A DNA stretch of 64,000 nucleotides from Mycolicibacterium sp. P9-64 (GCF_008329605.1 NZ_NPKO01000011.1:1-64000); one strand, 5' to 3'. Shown: positions 21,033 to 30,375, counted from the stretch's first letter. Program-made: numbers and translations. Notes: generated from the sequence alone by a model not told the origin.

Positions 21033-22112
21033 CTACGCCAGTCCAAGCTTGGCAACCACCGCAACCGGGTCGACCGGAACGGCTTCGACGGCGGGAATGC
21101 CCTTGAGCGCAGTGTCCGGATCCTTGAGGCCGTTGCCGGTGACCGTGCAGACCACCGTCGAACCCTTCTTCACCCAGCCGTCTTCGACCGACTTCAGCAG
21201 ACCGGCGACGCTGGCCGCCGATGCGGGCTCGACGAACACGCCCTCGGAACGCGCGATCAGGTGATAGGCAGCCAGGATCTCCTCGTCGGTGGCGGCCAGG
21301 AACCGGCCGTTCGACTGCTGCTGGGCCTCGACGGCCGAGGTCCACGACGCGGGCGCACCGATCCGGATCGCCGTGGCGATGGTCTCGGGGTTCTTCACGG
21401 GCGCACCGTGCACCAGGGGTGCGGCCCCCGCGGCCTGCGTGCCGAGCATGCGTGGCAGCCGGTCGGACAGGCCGTCGCGGTGGTATTCGGTGTAGCCCTT
21501 CCAGTACGCGGTGATGTTGCCCGCGTTGCCGACGGGCAGGGCGTGCACGTCGGGCGCGGTACCCAGCGCGTCGACGATCTCGAAGGCCGCAGTCTTCTGG
21601 CCCTCGATGCGGTACGGGTTGACCGAGTTCACCAGCGCGATGGTCGGGAAGTCCGCCGTCAGCTTGCGGGCCAGTTCCAGGCAGTCGTCGAAGTTGCCGT
21701 CGACCTGGATGATCTTGGCACCGTGCATGACAGCCTGGGCGAGCTTGCCCATCGCGATCTTGCCCTGCGGGATGAGCACCGCGCAGGTGATACCGGCACG
21801 CGCCGCGTACGCGGCCGCCGATGCCGACGTATTGCCGGTCGAGGCACACAGCACGGCCTTCTGGCCGCGAGCCACCGACTCCGTCACCGCCATGGTCATG
21901 CCGCGGTCCTTGAAGGAGCCCGTGGGGTTGAGCCCCTCGACCTTCAAATGCACTGTGCAGCCAGTGAGTTCGCTGATCCTCTTGGCGTGGATCAGGGGCG
22001 TGCCGCCCTCGAGCAGGGTGATCGGCGTCCAGTGATCCTCAACCGGCAACCGGTCGCGGTAGGCGGCGATCAGGCCCGGCCAAGGTTGGTGCACCGCGGT
22101 TTCCGCGCTCAT
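21033..22112 (-). CDS. thrC: Threonine synthase
   Basis: A 359-residue PLP enzyme that converts O-phosphohomoserine to threonine. The PLP lysine is in NPTGSFKDRGMTMAV. The ATG at 22112 overlaps the hom stop (ATGA), so the two are translationally coupled. The short length matches the actinobacterial class rather than the longer yeast/E. coli type. Confidence 0.97.
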   Translation of the reverse strand: MSAETAVHQPWPGLIAAYRDRLPVEDHWTPITLLEGGTPLIHAKRISELTGCTVHLKVEGLNPTGSFKDRGMTMAVTESVARGQKAVLCASTGNTSASAAAYAARAGITCAVLIPQGKIAMGKLAQAVMHGAKIIQVDGNFDDCLELARKLTADFPTIALVNSVNPYRIEGQKTAAFEIVDALGTAPDVHALPVGNAGNITAYWKGYTEYHRDGLSDRLPRMLGTQAAGAAPLVHGAPVKNPETIATAIRIGAPASWTSAVEAQQQSNGRFLAATDEEILAAYHLIARSEGVFVEPASAASVAGLLKSVEDGWVKKGSTVVCTVTGNGLKDPDTALKGIPAVEAVPVDPVAVVAKLGLA

Positions 22113-23434
22113 TCGGTCGTTCCCTCCAGTCGCAGCACGCTGTTGATGCTGTCCACGACGTCGAGATCGGCAAGGGCGGCAACGGTGTCCGACAGTGCGG
22201 CGTCGGTCGCGAGGTGGGTCACCACGACGATGCGGGCGCCGCACCGCAGACCGCCGTCGTCGACCATCCCCTCCTGGCGAACCTCGGCGATGCTGACTTC
22301 GCGCTTGGCGAATTCGGCGGATACGGAAGACAACACACCCGGCCGGTCGGCGACGTTCATGCTGACGTAGTACCGCGTCGGGATGAAGCCGATCGGTGCG
22401 ATCGGCAGCTCGGCGTACTTCGACTCGCGTGGCCCGAGTCCGCCCTGCACGCGGTTGCGTGCGGCCATCACCAGGTCGCCCATCACAGCCGACGCCGTTG
22501 GCGCACCGCCCGCGCCCTGGCCGTAGAACATCAGGCGGCCCGCAGCCTCGGCTTCGACCACCACCGCGTTGAACGCACCATTGACCGATGCGAGGGGATG
22601 CTCGAGCGGCACCAGCGCCGGGTACACCCGGGCCGAGACACGCTGTTGCCCTTCGTCGTTGATGATGCGCTCGCAGATCGCCAGCAGCTTGATCGTGCAG
22701 CCGAGTGCTCTTGCAGATGCGAAGTCCGATGGGCTAATCGTGGTGATGCCCTCGCGATAGACGTCATCGGCGGTCACCCGGGTATGGAAGGCGATCGACG
22801 CCAAGATTGCCGCCTTCGCGGCGGCGTCGTAGCCCTCGACATCGGCGGTCGGATCGGCCTCCGCGTAACCCAGCGCGCTCGCGTCGGCAAGGGCACTCTC
22901 GTAGTCGGCGCCCGTGCTGTCCATCGCCGAGAGGATGTAGTTGGTCGTGCCGTTGACGATCCCGGCCACCCGCAGTACCGAATCGCCTGCCAGCGACTGG
23001 GTGAGCGGACGGATCACCGGGATCGCACCCGCGACCGCAGCCTCGAAGTACAGGTCGACGTGGGCGCGCTCGGCGGCAGTCGCCAACTCACCGGTGGACT
23101 GCGCCAACAGCGCCTTGTTGGCGGTCACGACGGACTTGCCGTGCTGCAGCGCGGTCAGGATCGCCTTGCGGGACGGTTCCACCGGGCCCATCAGCTCGAC
23201 CACGATGTCGACGTCGTCCCTGGAGACGAGCGCTTCGACGTCGTTGGTCAACAGGTCGATCGAGACGCCGCGGTCGCCGGCCACCCGGCGAACGCCAATG
23301 CCACGCAGTTCCAGCGGCGCGCCGATCCGGGCGGCCAGGTCAGCTGCGCTCGCCTCGATGATGCGGACGACCTCGCTACCGACGTTGCCCAGTCCCAATA
23401 CCGCTACGCCAACCGGCTTCTCGGCTGTGCTCAT
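22109..23434 (-). CDS. hom: Homoserine dehydrogenase with ACT domain
   Basis: A 441-residue NAD(P)H enzyme reducing aspartate semialdehyde to homoserine, the branch point to threonine and methionine. The nucleotide fold (GVAVLGLGNVGSEVVRIIE) comes first, then the catalytic region (NGTTNYILSAMDSTGADYESAL). A C-terminal ACT domain (from about residue 355, RYYVSMNVADRPGVLSSV) suggests threonine feedback control. It lies 31 bp after lysA. Confidence 0.97.
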   Translation of the reverse strand: MSTAEKPVGVAVLGLGNVGSEVVRIIEASAADLAARIGAPLELRGIGVRRVAGDRGVSIDLLTNDVEALVSRDDVDIVVELMGPVEPSRKAILTALQHGKSVVTANKALLAQSTGELATAAERAHVDLYFEAAVAGAIPVIRPLTQSLAGDSVLRVAGIVNGTTNYILSAMDSTGADYESALADASALGYAEADPTADVEGYDAAAKAAILASIAFHTRVTADDVYREGITTISPSDFASARALGCTIKLLAICERIINDEGQQRVSARVYPALVPLEHPLASVNGAFNAVVVEAEAAGRLMFYGQGAGGAPTASAVMGDLVMAARNRVQGGLGPRESKYAELPIAPIGFIPTRYYVSMNVADRPGVLSSVSAEFAKREVSIAEVRQEGMVDDGGLRCGARIVVVTHLATDAALSDTVAALADLDVVDSINSVLRLEGTTE

Positions 23435-23465
23435 GGGCGATCCACCTCCGCTACTCCCTTGAACT

Positions 23466-24890
23466 TCATTGAGTACCCACCTCCAAACTCAGCAGATCGT
23501 CGATCGTCTCGCGGCGAAGGATCAGCCGCGCCTTCCCATCCCGCACGGCGACCACCGCGGGGCGGCCGAGCAGGTTGTACCGGCTCGACATCGAATAGCA
23601 GTACGCGCCGGTGGCGGCGACCCCGATCAAGTCTCCTGGCGTGACGTCATCGGACACCCACGTGTCGCGGACGACGATATCGCCGCTCTCGCAGTGCTTT
23701 CCGACGATCCGGGCCAGTGTCGGCGCGGCATCGCTGAGCCGGGAGACCAGCCGTGCGTCGTACTCCGCGGCGTACAGCGACGTCCTGATGTTGTCGCTCA
23801 TCCCGCCGTCCACACTGACGTAGCGCCGGTGCGCAGTCGGGCTGACCGCCACGTCCTTGACGGTGCCGACCTCGTAGAGCGTGATGGTGCCGGGGCCTGC
23901 GATGGCGCGGCCCGGCTCGACGACGAGCTTCGGCGCGGGCAGGCCGACGGCCGCCGACTCGTTGCGCACGATGGCGTCGAGCTTGGCGGCCAGTTCGTCC
24001 ACCGGCGGCGGATCGTCCTGCGGCAGATAGGAGATGCCGAGGCCACCGCCGAGGTCGACGATGGAGATCTGCGCGGTCTTCTCGACGCCGAACTCGGCGA
24101 CCACGTCGCGCAGCAGCCCGATCACCCGGTGGGCGGCCAGCTCGAATCCGTCGACGTCGAAGATCTGCGACCCGATGTGGCTGTGCAGGCCGACCAACCG
24201 GAGGTGGTCGGTCGCGAACACGCGGCGCACGGCGTCCATCGCGGCGCCACTGGCCAGCGACAGCCCGAACTTCTGGTCCTCGTGGGCGGTCGAGATGAAC
24301 TCGTGGGTGTGGGCCTCGACGCCGACGGTGACGCGGACCAGTACGTCCTGCACGATGCCGTTCTCACCGGCGATGGCGTCCAGCCGGTCGATCTCGGTCA
24401 TCGAGTCCAGCACGACGTGTTCGACGCCGGCCTTCACCGCGGAGGTGAGTTCGGCGACCGACTTGTTGTTGCCGTGCAACGCAATCCGGTCTGCCGGGAA
24501 TCCCGCGTGCAACGCCACGGCGAGCTCGCCCCCGGTGGCGACGTCAAGCGACAGGCCTTCCTGATCGACCCAGCGCGCGATCTCCGAGCAGAGGAACGCC
24601 TTGGCGGCGTAACGCACGTGCTCACCACCGCCGAACGCGGCGGCGATGTCTCGGCAGCGGGACCGGAAGTCGTCCTCGTCGATCACGAACAGCGGCGTGC
24701 CGTACTCCTCGGCAAGCGCGGTCACCGGTACGCCCGCGATGGACACGGTGCCGTCGGCACCGCGAACGGTGTTGCGCGGCCAGACGTTCGGGGCCAGCGT
24801 CAGCATCTCGGTGACCGACTGCGGTCGGGCCGGTGCACCGGCGTGGTGCATCTCCTCTGCGTGCCGCGGGCCGGCGGGATGCGCGTTCAC
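23466..24890 (-). CDS. lysA: Diaminopimelate decarboxylase
   Basis: A 474-residue PLP-dependent enzyme that makes lysine from meso-diaminopimelate, leaving the substrate branch used for peptidoglycan. The PLP lysine is in VRYAAKAFLCSE; HSHIGSQIFD, DLGGGLGISY and CESGDIV are family motifs. The GTG at 24890 overlaps the argS stop by 4 nt (GTGA). Homology is strong only from about residue 30, so a later start (for example the Met of MLTLAPNVW) is possible. Confidence 0.95.
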   Translation of the reverse strand: MNAHPAGPRHAEEMHHAGAPARPQSVTEMLTLAPNVWPRNTVRGADGTVSIAGVPVTALAEEYGTPLFVIDEDDFRSRCRDIAAAFGGGEHVRYAAKAFLCSEIARWVDQEGLSLDVATGGELAVALHAGFPADRIALHGNNKSVAELTSAVKAGVEHVVLDSMTEIDRLDAIAGENGIVQDVLVRVTVGVEAHTHEFISTAHEDQKFGLSLASGAAMDAVRRVFATDHLRLVGLHSHIGSQIFDVDGFELAAHRVIGLLRDVVAEFGVEKTAQISIVDLGGGLGISYLPQDDPPPVDELAAKLDAIVRNESAAVGLPAPKLVVEPGRAIAGPGTITLYEVGTVKDVAVSPTAHRRYVSVDGGMSDNIRTSLYAAEYDARLVSRLSDAAPTLARIVGKHCESGDIVVRDTWVSDDVTPGDLIGVAATGAYCYSMSSRYNLLGRPAVVAVRDGKARLILRRETIDDLLSLEVGTQ

Positions 24891-26539
24891 ATCCGCTCCG
24901 GAGCGCTGACGCCGAGGATCTGAAGACCGTTGGCGATGACCTGGCGGGTGGCGACGCACAGCGCGAGGCGCGCGGCGTGCAGGTCGCCTGGGGCCTCGTC
25001 GCCCTGCGGCAGCACCCGGCAGGAGTCGTAGAACCGGTGGTAGTCGCCTGCCAGGTCTTCGAGGTAGCGGCAGACGCGGTGCGGTTCCCGGAGGGAGGAC
25101 GCAGATTTGAGGATCCGCGGGAACTCCCCGAGGCTGCGCATCAAGGTGCCCTCACGGTCGTGAGTGAGTAGCTCAAGATGCGACGTGCTGGCCGCGATAC
25201 CGAGCTCGGCCGCGCTGCGCGCCAACGCCGACAGCCGGGCGTGCGCGTATTGCACGTAGTAGACCGGGTTCTCGGCCGACGCGCTGGACCACAGCTGCAG
25301 GTCGATGTCGATCGGCGAGTCGACCGAACTGCGGATGAGGACGTAGCGGGCGGCGTCGACGCCGATGGCGTCCACCAAGTCGTCGAGCGTGATGACGGTG
25401 CCCGCACGCTTGCTCATCCGGACCGGCTGGCCGTCGCGGACAAGGTTCACCATCTGACCGATGAGCACCTCGACGGTGGCTGGGTCGTCGCCGAGCGCAG
25501 CGGCGGCCGCCTTCAGCCGGGCAATGTAACCGTGGTGGTCGGCGCCGAGCATGTAGATGCACAGGTCGAAACCGCGCTGCCGCTTGTCGAGGAAGTACGC
25601 CAGGTCACCGGCGACGTAGGCGGGGTTGCCGTCGCTCTTGATGACGACGCGGTCCTTGTCGTCACCGAACTCGGTGGTGCGCAACCACGTCGCGCCGTCC
25701 TTCTCGTAGATGCTTCCGGTCTCGCGCAGCTTGGCGATGGCCTGATCGACCCGGCCGCTGGTGTGCATCGAATCTTCGTGGGTGTACACGTCGAAGTCGG
25801 TGCCGAAGTCGTGCAGCGACGACTTGATGTGGGTGAACATCAGGTCGACGCCTCTTGCCCGGAACGTCTCCTGCTGCTCGTCGGCAGGCTGTTCCAGGAC
25901 GTCGGGGACCTTGGCGACGATCTGGGCGGCGATGTCGGCGATGTAGTCGCCTGCGTAGCCATCCTCTGGAGCCGGCTCGCCCTTGGCTGCCGCGACTAGG
26001 GACCGGGCGAACCTGTCGATCTGCGCGCCGTGGTCGTTGAAGTAGTACTCGCGGACGACGCCTGCGCCCTGGGTGGCCAGCAGCCTGCCGAGCGCGTCAC
26101 CGACGGCCGCCCAGCGGGTGCCGCCGATGTGGATCGGCCCGGTCGGGTTGGCCGAGACGAACTCGAGGTTGATGTTCTTGCCTGCCAGGTCGGTGGAGTT
26201 CCCGTACTCGGCCCCGGCCGACAGCACGTTCTCGACGACGACGGCCTGGGCCGACGCCTCGATGCGCAGGTTGACGAAGCCGGGCCCGGCCACGTCGGCG
26301 GCTGAGATGCCCGAGGTGGCGACCAGTGCGTCGGCCAGCCATCCGGCCAGCTCACGCGGGTTGGCGCCGACCTTCTTGCCGACCTGAAGGGCCAGGTTGG
26401 TGGCGTAATCGCCGTGCTCGGGATTGCGGGGCCGCTCGATCGTCACGGTCTCGGGCAGCGCCGCGGTGTCGAGGCCGTGCTCGGCCAGGACCGCGGCGGC
26501 GGTGTTCTTGAGCAGCTCTGCCAGGTCGGCGGGGGTCAC
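24887..26539 (-). CDS. argS: Arginyl-tRNA synthetase
   Basis: A 550-residue class I synthetase. The HIGH-type motif is in SANPTGPIHIGGTRWA and the KMSKS-type motif in PVRMSKRAGTVIT. An N-terminal tRNA-binding domain precedes the catalytic core and a DALR anticodon domain ends the protein. GTG start at 26539, just downstream of a GACCAT-CCT-ATGGTC inverted repeat (26544-26558). A tRNA-Arg gene lies divergently 150 bp away. It is the first gene of the argS-lysA-hom-thrC-thrB run. Confidence 0.97.
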   Translation of the reverse strand: MTPADLAELLKNTAAAVLAEHGLDTAALPETVTIERPRNPEHGDYATNLALQVGKKVGANPRELAGWLADALVATSGISAADVAGPGFVNLRIEASAQAVVVENVLSAGAEYGNSTDLAGKNINLEFVSANPTGPIHIGGTRWAAVGDALGRLLATQGAGVVREYYFNDHGAQIDRFARSLVAAAKGEPAPEDGYAGDYIADIAAQIVAKVPDVLEQPADEQQETFRARGVDLMFTHIKSSLHDFGTDFDVYTHEDSMHTSGRVDQAIAKLRETGSIYEKDGATWLRTTEFGDDKDRVVIKSDGNPAYVAGDLAYFLDKRQRGFDLCIYMLGADHHGYIARLKAAAAALGDDPATVEVLIGQMVNLVRDGQPVRMSKRAGTVITLDDLVDAIGVDAARYVLIRSSVDSPIDIDLQLWSSASAENPVYYVQYAHARLSALARSAAELGIAASTSHLELLTHDREGTLMRSLGEFPRILKSASSLREPHRVCRYLEDLAGDYHRFYDSCRVLPQGDEAPGDLHAARLALCVATRQVIANGLQILGVSAPERM

Positions 26540-26690
26540 GAGGGACCATCCTATGGTCTGGGGTGGTCACGCCCCGAATCCATTACCGAGGGACCCGGGA
26601 ACCCTGCGATCTCTGGGCGCCGCGACTCGGGGTGTGATCGGCCCTGCCGTGATGCGTTAGGCTGTCGGAGCCCATTGGCGCACCGGTTGC

Positions 26691-26766
26691 GCCCCCGTAG
26701 CTCAGGGGATAGAGCGTCTGCCTCCGGAGCAGAAGGCCGCAGGTTCGATTCCTGCCGGGGGCACCA
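26691..26766 (+). tRNA. tRNA-Arg (anticodon CCG)
   Basis: A full 76-nt cloverleaf. The acceptor stem GCCCCCG pairs with CGGGGGC, the D-arm reads CTCAGGGGATAGAG, and the anticodon loop CTCCGGA gives anticodon CCG (reads CGG). The T-arm contains GGTTCGATTCC, and a CCA end is encoded. TAGGCT at 26658-26663 is a plausible -10 element. Clustering with argS is conserved in mycobacteria. Confidence 0.97.
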
Positions 26767-26797
26767 CACAACGAATCTGCGCCATGCCGCCGTTCAT

Positions 26798-27589
26798 TCA
26801 GCGCTTGTCGCGCTGACCAGCCGCGACGTCACGCATCATGTCCCTCGCTCCCATACGCCGCATCAGAGCGGCGGTCACGTCGGGGGCGATACTCCCTAGA
26901 CCCGTGATGACGCGGGCCTGCACCGGCGCGACGTCGACCTCACCGCGATTGCGTTCGATCGCACTGACGACGCCCTCAGCCACCTCTTCCGGCGTGCTGG
27001 TTCCGACTCCGGTGGGGGCGTCCACGTGTGCTTCGGCGAACATCCCCGCGTCGCGGATGATGCCGGGAAACACCACGGACACTCCGACGCCGGTGTCTCT
27101 GAAGTCAGCGCGCAACGCATTGGCGAAGCCACGCAACGCAAACTTGGTGGAGCTGTAGATCGACGTGCCCGGCATCGCGGACTTGCCGAGAAGCGAGGAC
27201 GTGAACAGCAGGTGCCCGCGACCGCGGGCGATCATTCCTGGCGAAAGCCCATGGGCGAGCATGATCGGTGCGCGCAGGTTCACGTCCAGCGCGCGATCGA
27301 TCTCGCCGACGGTGAATGATTCGAGCGCACCCGCAGCGGGGAGGGCCGCGTTGGCCACCAGGATGTCGACGTCGCCCGCCTCCTCCAGAAGACGTTCGAC
27401 GTCCGCGCGGACGGTCAGATCGACGGCGATCGCGCGACCGCCGTGTTCCGCAACGAGCGGATCGAGGACGTCGCGACGTCGACCCGTCACGATCAGGTTG
27501 GCTCCACGGTCGGCAAGAGCCTTCGCAATGGCAAGCCCGATGCCGCCGGTGGCACCGGTCAAGAGCACGGTAGAACCGGATATCTGCAT
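26798..27589 (-). CDS. Short-chain dehydrogenase/reductase
   Basis: A 263-residue classical SDR. It has the nucleotide motif TGATGGIGLAIA, NAALPAAG (NNAG-type) and the Ser-Tyr-Lys catalytic set in FTSSLLGKSAMPGTSIYSSTKFAL. The TGRRRDVLDPL region after strand 2 favours NADP(H). It is monocistronic as far as visible. Substrate unknown. Confidence 0.9.
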   Translation of the reverse strand: MQISGSTVLLTGATGGIGLAIAKALADRGANLIVTGRRRDVLDPLVAEHGGRAIAVDLTVRADVERLLEEAGDVDILVANAALPAAGALESFTVGEIDRALDVNLRAPIMLAHGLSPGMIARGRGHLLFTSSLLGKSAMPGTSIYSSTKFALRGFANALRADFRDTGVGVSVVFPGIIRDAGMFAEAHVDAPTGVGTSTPEEVAEGVVSAIERNRGEVDVAPVQARVITGLGSIAPDVTAALMRRMGARDMMRDVAAGQRDKR

Positions 27590-27963
27590 GACCTCGAACC
27601 TATTCCGGACTGGGGCGCGTTGGCAGGTTGTTCGCCACGGGCAGAGTCAGCCGAGTAGCTTCGGCAGCGGCACGTGCATCAAACTGCAAGCCGGGCACAG
27701 TAATTCGGCCTTCGCCGGCGCAACTTCGCCATCGTCGAGCGTCGGCCACCACCATCGCCTCGACGAGCGCCTGCGGCGGCCATCGTCGCGAGCCGCGTAG
27801 TCACGAGCCGACGCACCTGGCCAAACAGTTCACGGGCTCGTGCAGTCGGCGGAACCGTACCCACCGGCGTCAGCCCGGCGGGCGGTTTGCCAAGCCTCGT
27901 TCGAGCGGACGCCCGAACGGCTCGAGCCCCCACTGTGAGCCCAAACCACGTTAACTTCGGACG
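27590..27963. other. 374 bp without a recognised gene
   Basis: The region lies between the divergent SDR and SRPBCC genes. A minus-strand open frame (residues such as PPTARARELFGQVRRLVTTRLATMAAA) runs across it and extends into the SRPBCC gene, but it has no good start or ribosome site and no recognised homology. No RNA gene or clear repeat was seen. It may hold two promoters plus a decayed gene. Confidence 0.4.
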
Positions 27964-28413
27964 ATGCACACCAAGTTCGAGTTCGACTTCGTCACCACGG
28001 CAACACCGGACCAGGTCGTCGAGCTGATGACGGACTTCTCCCCGAACCGGCCGCACCGCTGGCCGGCGTCGTCAGAGAAGGCGTTCGAGGTCTATCGCCT
28101 CGGGGACACCGACGCCGACATCCGCGAAGGCCAGGACTTCCCGAAGCTCTGGGCCACGTGGCACTACGACTGGTCGGTCCCGGGGTCGGTGACGCTGACC
28201 GTCGTCGACAGTGACGCACTCGCCGCCGGCAGCAACATGTCGTTGACCGCCACCCCCGCCGAGGGCGGCGGCAGCTCCGTGCACGGCGTCTGGGAGCAGA
28301 CCTCGAAGAACGTCATAGCGCTGGCCGGGGTCACCCTCATGCGCTTCGTCGGCCCGCGGTTCCTGGCGGCCTACTACAAGAAGGTCTACGACGGGTTGCC
28401 GCCTCAAAACTGA
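27964..28413 (+). CDS. SRPBCC (START-like) family protein
   Basis: A 149-residue protein whose pattern (MHTKFEFDFVTTATPDQVVELMTDFSPNRPHRW, a long beta-rich middle, C-terminal helix FLAAYYKKVYDG) fits the SRPBCC/polyketide cyclase ligand-binding fold. No catalytic residues can be named. It converges with the LLM-family oxidoreductase, 6 bp apart. Confidence 0.75.
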   Translation: MHTKFEFDFVTTATPDQVVELMTDFSPNRPHRWPASSEKAFEVYRLGDTDADIREGQDFPKLWATWHYDWSVPGSVTLTVVDSDALAAGSNMSLTATPAEGGGSSVHGVWEQTSKNVIALAGVTLMRFVGPRFLAAYYKKVYDGLPPQN

Positions 28414-28419
28414 GACGGC

Positions 28420-29313
28420 TCAGGCGAACTCCTTGGCCAGATCCGCGACGCGGCGCAACTGGTCGATGTTGGCGCTCGTCGGAATCAGGTGCACCTCGTC
28501 GGTGCCGATGGCCTCGAACCCGCGCAGCACCTCGAGCAGCTCCTCGTCGCTGCCCGCGAACCCGGTGGTGGGTGCCATCGCGTCGACGTACTCCCCGGGG
28601 ATCCAGTTCATGTACCTGCGCAGGTGGCGGTGCACCTGGGCGCGAGCCTCCTCGCGGTCGCCGAGCGCGAACCAGAACGACGTGGCGAGATGCGGCTTGG
28701 CCTTGCCCGCCTCGGCCCACGCCGTGCGGGCGACGTCGTACAGCTCGTTCTGCTTGTCGACGTCGAGGTCGAGGGTGATGCCTGCGAGTCCCTCCGCCCA
28801 AGCGGCCGCGCTGCGCAGGGTCTTGGGTCCAATGGTGCCGACGAGCAGTTGCGGCCCGCCGGACTGCACCGGGGACGGACCGACCGGCAGCGCGGCTTCG
28901 GTGATCTTCTCGCCCGCCCAGACCCGCTTCATGATCGCGACGCGGTCGGCCATGTCCCTCATGGTCTGGGTGGCCGGGTCCGCGCCGACGGCTCGGTAGT
29001 CCTCATCGCGGCCGCCCACACCAAGCGCGACGGTGAGCCGGCCACCGCTCAGCAGATCGCCGGTGGCCAGGGCCTTGGCCAGCATCACGGGGTCGTGCAG
29101 TTGCGGGACGATCACCGTCGACACCAGACGCACCCGGTCGGTCAGCGCCGCCATGGCTCCGAGCAGCGTCAGCGAGTCCGGGTTGTCGAACGCGATCCGC
29201 TCGCCCCAGCACAGCGACGAGAACGGGCCGCCGTCGATGACGCGGGCCCACGACGTCAGCGTGGCCGCGTCGAGGTTGGGTTCCATTACCGGCATCGTCA
29301 TCCCGATCTGCAC
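28420..29313 (-). CDS. LLM-class (F420-dependent type) oxidoreductase
   Basis: A 297-residue luciferase-like TIM-barrel protein. Typical segments are LTLLGAMAALTDRVRLVSTVIVPQ, GRLTVALGVGGRDEDY and MRDMADRVAIMKRVWAGE. In mycobacteria most such proteins use coenzyme F420, but FMN cannot be excluded. GTG start at 29313, divergent from the VOC gene across 31 bp. Substrate unknown. Confidence 0.87.
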   Translation of the reverse strand: MQIGMTMPVMEPNLDAATLTSWARVIDGGPFSSLCWGERIAFDNPDSLTLLGAMAALTDRVRLVSTVIVPQLHDPVMLAKALATGDLLSGGRLTVALGVGGRDEDYRAVGADPATQTMRDMADRVAIMKRVWAGEKITEAALPVGPSPVQSGGPQLLVGTIGPKTLRSAAAWAEGLAGITLDLDVDKQNELYDVARTAWAEAGKAKPHLATSFWFALGDREEARAQVHRHLRRYMNWIPGEYVDAMAPTTGFAGSDEELLEVLRGFEAIGTDEVHLIPTSANIDQLRRVADLAKEFA

Positions 29314-29344
29314 GTCCGGATTCTGGCACGGCGCTCATGGCAAC

Positions 29345-29767
29345 ATGATCGGCATGCCGATCTCCGCGAACTCAGTTGCCCACATCCGGCTCACGGTCAC
29401 CGACATCGCACGCTCCCGCGGCTTCTACGAATCGGTCTTCGGCTGGCCCGTCGCCCTCGAGGTGCCCGAAGGCGCCGACGACGCCACCCGCGAGCAGCTG
29501 AGCTTCCTGTTCGGCGGCGTGCTGTACGACATCGGCGGCACGTTGATCGGGCTGAGGCCTGGCGCCGACGACAGCTTCGACGAAGACCGGGTTGGCCTCG
29601 ACCACTTGTGCCTTCGCGTGGCGAGCAAGGCCGAATTGGATTCGGCGGCTGCGCATCTCGACGATCTCGGGATCGCTCACGAGCCGATCAAGGACATCGG
29701 CCACGCCTACATTCTCGAGTTCCGCGACCCGGACTTCATCGCGTTGGAGCTCAGCGCGCCAAAGTGA
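29345..29767 (+). CDS. VOC (glyoxalase/bleomycin resistance) family protein
   Basis: A 140-residue protein with two beta-alpha-beta-beta-beta modules: VAHIRLTVTDIARSRGFYESVFGW opens the first and GLDHLCLRVASKAELDSAAAHL the second. Possible metal ligands are the His after VA, the His of DHLC and the Glu near the C-terminus (FIALEL). ATG codons at 29345 and 29354 are both possible starts. Function within the superfamily (isomerase, dioxygenase, resistance) cannot be assigned. Confidence 0.85.
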   Translation: MIGMPISANSVAHIRLTVTDIARSRGFYESVFGWPVALEVPEGADDATREQLSFLFGGVLYDIGGTLIGLRPGADDSFDEDRVGLDHLCLRVASKAELDSAAAHLDDLGIAHEPIKDIGHAYILEFRDPDFIALELSAPK

Positions 29768-29786
29768 TTCAGTTCCTTCCCCGTTG

Positions 29787-30221
29787 CTACGCTCGCGCCA
29801 GCGGGGTAATGCCCGCCACGCGCAGCAGGCTGGGGCGGCGCAGCACCAGGCCGACCCACATCAGCACGCCGAAGTAGACGGCAAACAACACCGCGCTGAA
29901 CAGCGGCGCCTCGACGCGCATGTTCGCGGTGACCGCACCGCCGAGGTAGGCCGTGATACCAAGCGCACCGAGCACGGCCGTACGCGGAATCGCGTACACC
30001 AAAACGCAAATGCTCAGCACGAAGCCCATGATCAGCGCCTGCCCTGGCGGGAAGCCGAGCGCCGCGGTGCCCTCCTTGACCTGCTGTACGTTGGCCAACT
30101 TGCCTGCAGCGTCGAACACCAGGAACGCTCCGACGAGCACGCTGATCCCAATACCGACCTTCTGACCGACAGACCGCTTCTGCGGAGCGGCAACGGCGCT
30201 GAGGGAGGAAGTGACGGTCAT
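29787..30221 (-). CDS. DoxX-like membrane protein
   Basis: A 144-residue protein with four hydrophobic helices. The pattern GIGISVLVGAFLVFDAAGKLANV followed by an ALGFPPGQAL segment is typical of the DoxX_2 family. Its role is unknown; some relatives take part in redox or detoxification at the membrane. It is divergent from the sensor-kinase operon; the 154 bp between them contain an 18-bp perfect palindrome at 30302-30319. Confidence 0.8.
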   Translation of the reverse strand: MTVTSSLSAVAAPQKRSVGQKVGIGISVLVGAFLVFDAAGKLANVQQVKEGTAALGFPPGQALIMGFVLSICVLVYAIPRTAVLGALGITAYLGGAVTANMRVEAPLFSAVLFAVYFGVLMWVGLVLRRPSLLRVAGITPLARA

Positions 30222-30301
30222 GATGGTTGCTCCTGGTTCGTTGATGACTTCGGTACCAGAACAGACCGGCGTCGTTCGGAAAACTCATCGCGACGTCCGA
30301 A

Positions 30302-30319
30302 CGGGGGGTTAACCCCCCG
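30302..30319. promoter_or_regulatory. Perfect 18-bp palindrome, candidate operator
   Basis: CGGGGGGTTAACCCCCCG is fully self-complementary with a TTAA centre. It sits between the divergent DoxX-like gene and the kinase operon, 57 bp upstream of the kinase start and 80 bp upstream of the DoxX-like start. The shape fits a dimeric regulator's site, possibly the NarL-type regulator encoded next door. No regulator has been shown to bind it. Confidence 0.5.
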
Positions 30320-30375
30320 AATTCTGTCGGGGTATCGCCGTGTCGCGAAGGGCGCTTAGTCCATAGGTTGATGGC

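Noticed and set aside
26545..26900. Plus-strand frames crossing the tRNA-Arg gene
   Set aside because: They run through a clear tRNA cloverleaf and the antisense of the SDR gene.
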